This document shows positions 1-7,500 of a stretch of DNA of 7,743 nucleotides, piece after piece (the first letter of the stretch is position 1; every line of letters begins with the position of its first letter). Location: assembly GCA_965602635.1 (NCBI GenBank), contig CBFCZU010000204.1, positions 1 through 7,743 on the forward strand, in the 5' to 3' direction. The notes below the pieces were generated by a model. It worked only from the letters and a program-made list of their open reading frames with translations, was not told the DNA's origin and made no database searches. The stretch comes from CBFCZU01 sp965602635. GTDB lineage: Bacteria > Planctomycetota > Phycisphaerae > SM23-33. The position numbers were made by a program, and so were the translations under genes.

Positions 1-2049
1 CGGCTCTGTGCGATCCGCGTGGACGACGAAGACGGCCGGCTGCGGGCCGTGCTAGTCAACTACGCCTGCCACCCCGTCAACCTCCACTCGTCGGGACAGA
101 TCACGCCGGACTTCCCCCACTACGTGGCCGAGGCCGTTGGCAAGGGCCTGGCGACCGAGGCGCCGGTCCTGTATCTGACCGGCGCGTGCGGCGACCTGAA
201 TCCGGCGAACTTCGAGAAACGGCCTTCCGAGGCCGCCGCGGCCGAGACGGGGCGGAAGATCGCCGAACGAGCGGGCGAGATGCTGGCGACCGTCGAGGCG
301 CACGCGGACGCGCCGCTGGCGTTCGCCGCGGCGGACGTGGACGTTCGGCTCCAGCCGCTGCCCGCGCGGGAGGAGCTTGAGCACCTTATCGCTCTGCGAT
401 CGGAGAAGATGGCCCAAGAGGAACCGTCGCCGACGAACTGGGCCTATTGTGGGCACCGGGCGGCGATCGACTGGGCGACGGAGGCGATCGCAACGATCGA
501 ACAGGGGCGCGAACGGGAGACGGCGCCGGTGGCGCTCCAGGCGGTCCGCATCGGCGACGCCGCCCTCGCGGCCGTGCCGGGCGAGCTGTTCGCCGAGTTC
601 GGCCGACGGATCGCTGAATGCGGCGTGCTGCGGCACACGTTCGCCGTGACGCTCGCCAACGGCTGCATGGGGTACTTCCCCTCGCCGGCAGCGTACGAGA
701 AGCGGACGTACGAGGCGGTGGACTGCCCGCGGTTCGTCGGGCTCCAGCTCTTCGCACCGGACGTGGGCCGGCGCATCTGCGAGGGCGCGATCAAGATGCT
801 CCGTCGCCTGCCGCACCTGGCGCGGAACCCGCGAAGCCGGCGGCTGTGGGGCCGGTCGTGCAACGTGATCGTCGGTGGCGGGCAGGCCCACAAGCGGCCG
901 GTCAAGTACATGTACCGCGGAGGGCCGGCGTTCGCCGCCCGGGCCAAGGGCAGCCGGTTCTGGGACGACGACGGCCACGAGTACCTCGACTATCTGCTGG
1001 GCTACGGGCCGATCGTGATCGGGCACGCCGACGACGAGGTCGACGACGCCGTTCACCGCCAGATGGCCGACGGGACGGTCTACAGCGTCGAGCATCCGCT
1101 GGCAATCGATCTGGCCGAGCGGCTCTGCGAGCTGATTGCCTCGGCACAGATGGTGATGTACTTCATCGGCGGCAGCGCCGCGACGCTGGGGGCGATCCGC
1201 TGCGCCCGGGCCCACACGGGGCGCGAGCGGATCGTTCGTTGCGGGTATCACGGCTGGTACGACGCCTTCGCGCCCGTCCCGCGCGGCGTGCCAGCCGGCG
1301 CCCGCCGGCTGGTCGCGGACGTCCCGTACAACGACCTGCCCGCACTGCGCCGCCGACTCGAGGAGAGCCCCGGCGAGGTCGCCGGCGTGATCATCGAGGC
1401 GGTGCAGGGCGACGGGCCCGGCCCGGAGTACTTCCCCGGCGTGCGGCGGCTGTGCGACGAGCACGGGGCCGTCTTCATCCTGGACGAGGTCAAGACGGGC
1501 TTCCGCTTCGGCCTCGGCGGGGCGCAGGCGGCGCTGGGCATCGAGCCGGACCTGAGTTGCTTCGGCAAGGCGATGTGCAACGGGTATCCCGGCAGTGTGG
1601 TGGTCGGGCGGCGCAGCGTGCTCGAGGCGCGCCAGGACGTCTTCCTCGCCGCCACGTTCCATGCCGACCTGCTGTCGATCGCGGCCGCCCGGGCGGTCAT
1701 CGACATCCTGCGCCGCCGCGAGGGCATCGCCCACTTCCAACGACTGGGCCGGCGGCTGATCGACGGGATCAACGGCGTCTTCCGCGACGTCGGCTTCCCT
1801 TGCCAAATGGCCGGCCACCCGCCGATGCCGGCTCCCGCGGAAACGGCCCCCGACGACCCCGAGAATCCGATCCCGCCGCAGTGGCGGGGCGAGGCGCTGT
1901 CGGCTTGGTGCGCGGCCCTCCAGCGGCGCGGGGTGTACGCGACGGGGCACCCCTGGTTCCTGTCGCTGGCGCATACGGACGAGGACATCGAGCACACCAT
2001 TGCCGTCGCCGCCGACGCGGCGGCCGAGGCGCGGGCGGAACTGGGCTGA
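1..2049 (+). CDS. Fusion of neutral-ceramidase-like hydrolase domain (C-terminal part) and class III PLP aminotransferase; 5' partial
   Basis: The frame is open to the left edge (it begins R-L-C-A-I-R), so the true start lies upstream. Numbering takes V at base 19 as residue 1 (676 residues). Residues 1 to about 265 resemble the neutral/alkaline ceramidase family: NYACHPVNL (H18, candidate zinc ligand), LTGACGDLNP (54-62), VPGELFAEFGRRI (E189, candidate ligand) and ANGCMGYFP (Y219, candidate ligand). The first zinc histidine expected in this family would lie upstream. Residues about 272-676 form a full aminotransferase like those annotated as glutamate-1-semialdehyde aminomutase and found in surface-polysaccharide clusters: KGSRFWDDDGHEYLDY, GGSAAT (384-389), CGYHGWYD (408-415), PYND (436-439), LDEVKTGFRFGLGGAQ with D489 expected to pair with the PLP nitrogen, and CFGKAM with K517 as the Schiff-base lysine. 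No stop or frame break separates the halves. The substrate is unknown. The domain calls are firm. The function of the fused protein is inference. Confidence 0.87.
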   Translation, partial: RLCAIRVDDEDGRLRAVLVNYACHPVNLHSSGQITPDFPHYVAEAVGKGLATEAPVLYLTGACGDLNPANFEKRPSEAAAAETGRKIAERAGEMLATVEAHADAPLAFAAADVDVRLQPLPAREELEHLIALRSEKMAQEEPSPTNWAYCGHRAAIDWATEAIATIEQGRERETAPVALQAVRIGDAALAAVPGELFAEFGRRIAECGVLRHTFAVTLANGCMGYFPSPAAYEKRTYEAVDCPRFVGLQLFAPDVGRRICEGAIKMLRRLPHLARNPRSRRLWGRSCNVIVGGGQAHKRPVKYMYRGGPAFAARAKGSRFWDDDGHEYLDYLLGYGPIVIGHADDEVDDAVHRQMADGTVYSVEHPLAIDLAERLCELIASAQMVMYFIGGSAATLGAIRCARAHTGRERIVRCGYHGWYDAFAPVPRGVPAGARRLVADVPYNDLPALRRRLEESPGEVAGVIIEAVQGDGPGPEYFPGVRRLCDEHGAVFILDEVKTGFRFGLGGAQAALGIEPDLSCFGKAMCNGYPGSVVVGRRSVLEARQDVFLAATFHADLLSIAAARAVIDILRRREGIAHFQRLGRRLIDGINGVFRDVGFPCQMAGHPPMPAPAETAPDDPENPIPPQWRGEALSAWCAALQRRGVYATGHPWFLSLAHTDEDIEHTIAVAADAAAEARAELG

Positions 2050-2063
2050 GGGTGCCCGGGCTT

Positions 2064-2095
2064 CGGTCCGAGAGGGACTGTGCAGGTCCGGACCG
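2064..2095. repeat. GC-rich inverted repeat in the gap between genes 1 and 2
   Basis: CGGTCCG (2064-2070) and CGGACCG (2089-2095) are exact reverse complements separated by 18 bases, and two adjacent G-T pairs could extend the stem. The right arm lies inside a perfect 10-bp palindrome, GGTCCGGACC (2085-2094). No T-run follows, so this is not a classical intrinsic terminator. It could be a processing or attenuating hairpin, a regulator site, or chance in GC-rich DNA. Confidence 0.35.
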
Positions 2096-2149
2096 GGCCA
2101 CACGCCGTTCAACGATCATGGACGAACACACATCCGCCCTTGGCCCCCG

Positions 2150-2155
2150 AAGGAG
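2150..2155 (+). promoter_or_regulatory. Ribosome binding site deciding the start of the heparinase-like gene
   Basis: AAGGAG is the strongest Shine-Dalgarno match ahead of gene 2. It directly abuts an in-frame ATG (2156), leaving no spacer, but stands six bases before an in-frame GTG (2162). The spacing favours GTG as the start. No convincing -35/-10 promoter pair was seen in the 112-bp gap upstream. Confidence 0.75.
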
Positions 2156-2161
2156 ATGAGC

Positions 2162-4486
2162 GTGAGGTGCGTCAGTCTGGGTCTGATGGTCGCGTTGGTG
2201 GTCCCGACGGCGACGGCGGGAGTGGCGGTCAAGGACGTTGCCCATCCCTTCCTGCTCTGGACGAAGGCCGAGGCCGCGGCGCTGCGGAAGCGGATCGAGG
2301 CCGACCCGCTCGCGAAGAAGCAGTACGAGCTGATGCAGACTTCGCCGAGGAACGGCAACCCGACGATGCTGAACCTCTTCAAGTGCCTGGTCATGGGCGA
2401 CCAGTCGGCGGGCGATCGCGAACGGAAGGCCCTGCTCGGCTTCATCGGCACCAAGCCCGTGCCGATGACCTGGGACGTCGACCCCAGGACGCTGAAGTGG
2501 AACAAGGGCATGCCGTCGTACGGCGACCGCCACATGCGAGACGAGCAGACGCTTCACACGCTGCGGTACGACGTGCTCTATGACCGGCTGACCGACGCTC
2601 AGCGGGCCGGCGTCGAGAAGGCAATGCGGGACTACATCGCGTTCCATCTCGACGGGCACAAGCCCTGGCACCCGGACTTCCGGTACGACCGGACGAGCTG
2701 GCTGCCGAACATGCACTGGCCGCGGGCGATCGGGACACACCTGATGGCCGTCGCGATGAAGGACAGGAAGCTCATCGAGGCGATGTTCCGATCGCAGGGC
2801 GGATGGAAGTGGTTCTTCGACGAGTACATCGCTGACGGGCGCTTTTACATGGAGGAGTTTGGCAAGTACTACTCCAACATCGGCACGATGCTGACGTACT
2901 GCGAGGGCCTCGAGCGGCTGGGCCTGGGGCAGTACGGCTACGGGTACACCGGCGCCGGCGGGGCGACCATGAGGAAGTACCTCGAGATGCCGATCTGGAT
3001 CGGCCTGCCGCGCCAGGAATGCGCGGCGGGGGGCATGCCGCACTACCCGGCCGTGGCGATGGGCGATGCGGGGGAGTTGGAGCTGGTCCGTGGTCATGCC
3101 CCGCCCAGGGCGGGCGGCAAGAGCAGCGGCGGCAATCGGTGGTGGTCGACTGCGCACATGAACGGCCCGCTGCCGAAGATGCAGCTCCCGATGTGGTTCG
3201 AGGCCGGCCATCGACGCTGGCCGGACGCGGGCTTCGACTACTTCCTCGCCCAGCTTCGGGGACCCGGCGAGAAGCTCTACCTGCCGACGCTCTACTACGG
3301 GCTCGGGCCGATCGACCCGGAGGAGGTCTCCCCGCCGCCGGCGCCGTCGTACGTCAGCCGCCAGCGCGGCTTCGCCCTGCTGCGGGCGAATGAGAGCCCG
3401 GGATACTGGGAGTCCGACGCGCCCGCCGTCGCGCAGCAGTTCGGCATGTATTACGTCCACTACGTCCACGACTGCTTCGCGATGCTCGGCTACTACGCCA
3501 AGGGCCGGTGCATCTACAAGCGGATGGGCCGGCCGAAGGGGCGCAGGGGCTACGCCGGCGGCGACCCGTGGAAGGACCACGTCCGAGGGCATTGCGGCGT
3601 GGTCGTCGACGGCCTGAAGGCCAAGCCCGTGGACAACGGCAACAACGGCTGCGCGAACCAGCGGATTCGTGAGCGGCTTGTGCCGAAGGTGAAGTTCTGT
3701 GCCGCGCAAGCAGCCGGGATCTATCCGGACGTCCGCCTTGAGCGCGCGCTGTTCCTGACGCGGGAGTACCTACTGGGCGTGTTCGCCCTGAGCAGCCCCA
3801 AGCCCCGCGTCTACGATTGGCAGGTCCTGGCGTTCGGCGAGGCCGTCGGCGTGGCAGGCTGGCAGGCGCTCGAGGCGATCGGCGACGACGCGACACGCAA
3901 GCGCTTCACCAAGCCGCACCTGTCCGCCACGAAAGTCACCCTCCCCGACGCGAAGCCGTGGTCGGTGGTGGTCATGCAGGACGACGTCGCCGCGCCGCGC
4001 GGCGTCGGCGTGCGCCTGTCCATGCTCGCCGAGAAGGGCACCGGGGTGCTCGTCGCGACCCCGCCCGGCGTGGACGAGGGCAAGGGCACGGCCGTGATGG
4101 CCACGCGTACGAAGCCGACGACCGTCTTCGCCGCGCTGCACGAGCCGTTCGAGGGCGGACAAGCGAAGGCGCCGACCACGACATTCGAGCGCATCGAGCA
4201 GAACGAGTGCGGGCTCGCGGTCCGAATCGTGGGCACAGGCGTCGACGACCGCGTGTTGTTTCGTTACGGGGAGGGCGTCGATCTGCCGGTGACCCTCACG
4301 GGCGGCGAGGAGTCCTTCACCTTCGCCGATCACGTCTGGCTTCGCATCTCCGGGCAAAGCGTGGAAGCCTACGGCGATCTGCGAGCGATGCGCCTCCGGG
4401 TTGCCGGGGCACCAAGGCTCTCGCTCAACGGGCGGGCCACGCCCGCCAAGGTACAGGGCGGGTTCCTGGCCTTCTCCGCCGAGTAG
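2162..4486 (+). CDS. Exported heparinase II/III-like (polysaccharide-lyase-fold) protein
   Basis: 774 residues from GTG 2162, chosen because AAGGAG lies six bases upstream; an ATG at 2156 would add two residues. The N-terminus is a signal peptide: one Arg, a hydrophobic stretch (residues 4-15) and likely cleavage after ATA (19) or GVA (22). No lipobox is seen, so a periplasmic or secreted protein is expected. Residues about 28-385 look like the alpha/alpha-toroid of heparinase/alginate-lyase-type enzymes, with N183 and H185 (LPNMHW) and ADGRFYMEEFGKYY (224-237), recalling the family's DGS-F/Y...Y-Y/H active-site stretch. After a PPPAP linker (391-395) comes a beta-sandwich: GFALLR, HYVHD (433-437), GHCGVVVDG (476-484; the family form is HNTVVVDG), LFLTREYLLGVF and YDW (551-553, HDW in many relatives). 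The C-terminus ends with SLNGRATPAKVQGGFLAF, a typical closing strand. The family cleaves acidic polysaccharides by beta-elimination; this member's substrate, or whether it is active, is unknown. It lies 112 bp after gene 1 on the same strand. Confidence 0.82.
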   Translation: MRCVSLGLMVALVVPTATAGVAVKDVAHPFLLWTKAEAAALRKRIEADPLAKKQYELMQTSPRNGNPTMLNLFKCLVMGDQSAGDRERKALLGFIGTKPVPMTWDVDPRTLKWNKGMPSYGDRHMRDEQTLHTLRYDVLYDRLTDAQRAGVEKAMRDYIAFHLDGHKPWHPDFRYDRTSWLPNMHWPRAIGTHLMAVAMKDRKLIEAMFRSQGGWKWFFDEYIADGRFYMEEFGKYYSNIGTMLTYCEGLERLGLGQYGYGYTGAGGATMRKYLEMPIWIGLPRQECAAGGMPHYPAVAMGDAGELELVRGHAPPRAGGKSSGGNRWWSTAHMNGPLPKMQLPMWFEAGHRRWPDAGFDYFLAQLRGPGEKLYLPTLYYGLGPIDPEEVSPPPAPSYVSRQRGFALLRANESPGYWESDAPAVAQQFGMYYVHYVHDCFAMLGYYAKGRCIYKRMGRPKGRRGYAGGDPWKDHVRGHCGVVVDGLKAKPVDNGNNGCANQRIRERLVPKVKFCAAQAAGIYPDVRLERALFLTREYLLGVFALSSPKPRVYDWQVLAFGEAVGVAGWQALEAIGDDATRKRFTKPHLSATKVTLPDAKPWSVVVMQDDVAAPRGVGVRLSMLAEKGTGVLVATPPGVDEGKGTAVMATRTKPTTVFAALHEPFEGGQAKAPTTTFERIEQNECGLAVRIVGTGVDDRVLFRYGEGVDLPVTLTGGEESFTFADHVWLRISGQSVEAYGDLRAMRLRVAGAPRLSLNGRATPAKVQGGFLAFSAE

Positions 4487-4527
4487 CTTCTCCCGCGGCG
4501 AAGCCTCTGGCTGGCATGTGCCCGTCG

Positions 4528-4543
4528 CGGGGAACGTTCCCCG
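4528..4543. terminator. Perfect 16-bp palindrome between convergent genes; possible bidirectional terminator
   Basis: CGGGGAACGTTCCCCG is an uninterrupted palindrome centred at 4535/4536. It can fold as a six-bp stem with an ACGT loop. Flanking CGAAGC (4499-4504) and GCTTCG (4550-4555) could form a weak outer stem. It sits in the 69-bp gap where the plus-strand gene 2 and minus-strand gene 3 converge, which is where a shared terminator would be placed. No T-tract follows on either strand, so classical Rho-independent termination is not supported. A protein-binding site is the alternative. Confidence 0.4.
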
Positions 4544-4555
4544 GGATCCGCTTCG

Positions 4556-7500
4556 TCAATCCTGCTCTGCTTGCCGCATGAGCTTCAGCCACTTGGCGGC
4601 CGCGGCGGCTTCCGGCGTGTCCGGGAGGTCCGTCACCACCTTCTGCAACGCCGTTCGCCGGACGCGCGCGGTTCTCAGCCGGGCGGCAAGAATCGCCATC
4701 GGCGTATCGTGCAGGCTGAACGATACCGGGGTGACCTTGGGCGAGGGAGCCGGGGCGCTGGGATCGATCTGCTCTTTGCGCAGCTCGTCGATGGGCTTGT
4801 GGATCATCGCGCCGAGGGACATCATGGACCACCCTTGACTGCCGCTGCGCACAACGGCCGTGAGGACGTGCCGGCCTTTGCTCGCCGCAGCGCTCCACGT
4901 GTGGGCGTTGAGCGTTCTGGGGTTCATCCCGTTGCCCTTCTCCACGGTGCTGTAGACGAGTTTTCCATCCAGGTACCACAGCATCCACCAGTCGGCCGAG
5001 CAGTTCACCACCAGCGTGCCGTCCTTGTCGCAATCGATGTGGGCGAAGCAGTAGGCCGTCTGGCTCGTCACGAACTTGCCGTCCCTCTTGACGCCCATCC
5101 CCTTCAGGTCCAGCCACCCCTGTTCGTCGGCGTCTCGGGGCTTCAGTTCGTAAGACCGGCCGCCAACGGCAAGCGTGTCGGGGATGCGCTTCAGCTGGTC
5201 CGGAGGCGCGAGATCGACCGATTCGGGCGCGCCGCCGGCGACCATCCACCGCTTGGGCCAGACCAAAGGCGAAGCGGTCTCTTTCGCGAGGGCTTCGCGC
5301 ACGTCAAGGGGAGGCAGGGGCCTCTCGAAGCACTCCGGCCTGACTCGCACAAGCAGCGGGTACACGCCCGCCTTCAGGTGGAGCCGTTGACCGGCCCGGA
5401 CCTTCAGCCCCCCCAGCCACACGTCCAGACCATTTCGGGGCACGTCCACGGCGACCTCCCGGTCACGCGAATTGTCGATCAGCGTATAGAGCACGCCGCA
5501 CCGATCCGGCCTGCCGTCCGTACAGCGAAGCATGTCGATCCTGCGGTAGGGATGGGCCGTGTCCCCTCCCAGCCCGCAGAGGTAGTAGGAGTGGCCCCAG
5601 TTGTAGCCGACGTCCACCGCGTCGCGAGGCAAGGCCTCGAATGCCTTCGTCACGCCGCCAATCTCCAGCTTCGTGCCGAGGGTCACCCGCAGCGACGCCA
5701 GCTTCCCGTCCAGTGCGACATCCCGCTCGGCCTTGGGCGTCGGGAACGGGGCGGCCACGAGCCAGTGCCCACTTCCCTGCCGGTCTTCCAGCGGGGCACA
5801 AGGCGCATCATCGAACACGGGCAGTTGCTTCAGCGGCTTGGGGGCTGCGAGTTCCACCTTGCCGCCGGGTGCCGCCATGATCTCATCGAGCAGCGTGGCT
5901 GCGATCTGTTTCTGCTGGTACTTCCGGCCTTCCGGCGTCGACGCGGAAATGCACCAGATCCGCGCCCCGCGGCTGAGGAACATGCGGTCCCTGTCGAAGG
6001 TTGGTGGGCCGGCGCCCAACGGAATGAGGCTGCGGCAAAGCACATGAGGCTCGTCTACGTTCAGTGCCACGACGCCGATCTGCCCTGCGTCGGGCAGGCC
6101 GCCGGAGGCCCCGCCGCCCGAGTCATGGACGAACAGGTACGGCCCGGCCGACGGGGAAGGCGTGTACTCGGCCTGGGCCCGATCGAGGGCGGGTTTGATC
6201 CGCACCACGGGCCTGCCGGTCAGCCGATCGTACAGGTATACCTCTCGCTTCGCCGCGTTCGAATGCCCGGGGCAGTTCTCCTGGACCGTGTTGATCGCCA
6301 TCGTCCACGGCCCCCAGGCGGAGACACGGATCGCACGGTCGTACTTGATGCCGTAGTTGTTCCGCCAGAGCACACGGTGTCCCACCTGGCCGTGCGGATC
6401 CATGAAGAACCGGATGGCGTAGATCGCGCTCAGCTTGGCGCAGTAGAGGTCGTTGTCCGCGAAGTGCCAGGCAAAGCCGGCCCCGTCCACTTGGACGCCT
6501 CGCGGCGGGGGGCCCGGCGGGGCGGCGTCGATGTCGAGGCGGCTCAGCACGGCCCGGCCGCTACGGGCATCGAGGACCTGGCCGGACGATGACGCCACCA
6601 TGTGCATGGCGGACTCGTGCCCCGTCAGGCGCAGTTGATGCAGCGCGCCTCCGGGAGAGGCTCCCTCCACGTCCTTCTGCCACAGCAGCTTGCCAGACTC
6701 GGCATCCAGGGCCAGGCGACGCCCGAGAGGCCCTTCCCGGCCCTTGCCGCGAGCCGTTGCCCCCTCCAGTAGGACCTTGCCGTTGTGGACAAGCATCCCC
6801 GCCTTTGTAAGGCCGGTCTTCACGGCCCACGCCTTCCGGCCCGTCGCATCTAGACAGACCGTTGTCCCGATGCCGTGGTGCGCCCAGACGTGCTTGCCGT
6901 CAGAGAACACCGACCTCCAGCCGCCACCGATCGTCACCGGCCCGCTGCGGCCCTTCTTCTTGTTCGATTCTCGTACGGCATCGATCTGTTGCTGTAATGC
7001 CTCACGTTCTTCCGGAGAATGCGCGTCCAGGGCGATGTCCCTGCTGTGCCACAAGACCGTGCCGGTCTTCTGGTCCACGCACGCGATGCCGGTCGAGTCG
7101 GTGCAGAAAAACAGTCGATCGGCCACGGCGACGGGGCCCGCCGCCACGGGTTCGGGAAGCTCGGCGCTCCAGGCTACGTTCTGGCCGGTGGCCAGGTCCC
7201 AGGCCAGGGGCGGGTTGGCGTTGGGGAACCGGCCCGAGCCGTTGCCGAGGGGGCTCCGCACCGGTTCGGTCGTGGCAACAGCCAGCTTCGGGGGCGCAGC
7301 CGCCGGACTGCCTCGTAGGCAGACGTGCATTCGGAACCACGCTTCGCCCCGGTCCTCGCGGCAGCGGACGAGAAGCAGGTTCGGGCCGTTGCGGAGCCTG
7401 GCCCTGAACACGGCCTCACGGCCGGTGTGGGTTCGCCACTGACGCTCGTCCGATACCCAGACGAGACGTTCGTTGATCCACAGCTTGCCGTGCTCAACGG

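Noticed and set aside
52..2112. 686-residue open frame on the minus strand opposite gene 1
   Set aside because: Arg/Pro/His-rich with no recognisable domain, and fully antisense to a frame with clear ceramidase and aminotransferase motifs. This is a typical GC-rich mirror frame.
2096..2149. Possible promoter for gene 2
   Set aside because: No -35/-10 pair resembling a sigma-70 or other consensus could be made out by eye.
618..2159. 513-residue plus-strand frame overlapping gene 1
   Set aside because: Arg/Ala/Gly-rich low-complexity translation, out of frame with the motif-bearing protein.
2000..2161. Upstream extension of gene 2 into the end of gene 1
   Set aside because: The extra 54 residues are Arg/Pro-rich and would put the signal peptide inside the protein. 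The ribosome binding site at 2150-2155 supports a later start.
1769..3709. 646-residue minus-strand frame across the gene 1/gene 2 boundary
   Set aside because: No family motif. It crosses two genes and the gap between them, and mirrors the codon periodicity of gene 2.
3817..4581. 254-residue plus-strand frame over the end of gene 2
   Set aside because: Arg-rich shadow frame. The gene 2 frame continues through here with a sensible beta-sandwich sequence to its stop at 4486.
4571..6592. 673-residue plus-strand frame opposite gene 3
   Set aside because: No recognisable domain, and antisense to clear PQQ-type blades and beta modules.
6690..7442. 250-residue plus-strand frame opposite the propeller start
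   Set aside because: Ser/Arg/Pro-rich with no domain match, and antisense to the blade signatures of gene 3.
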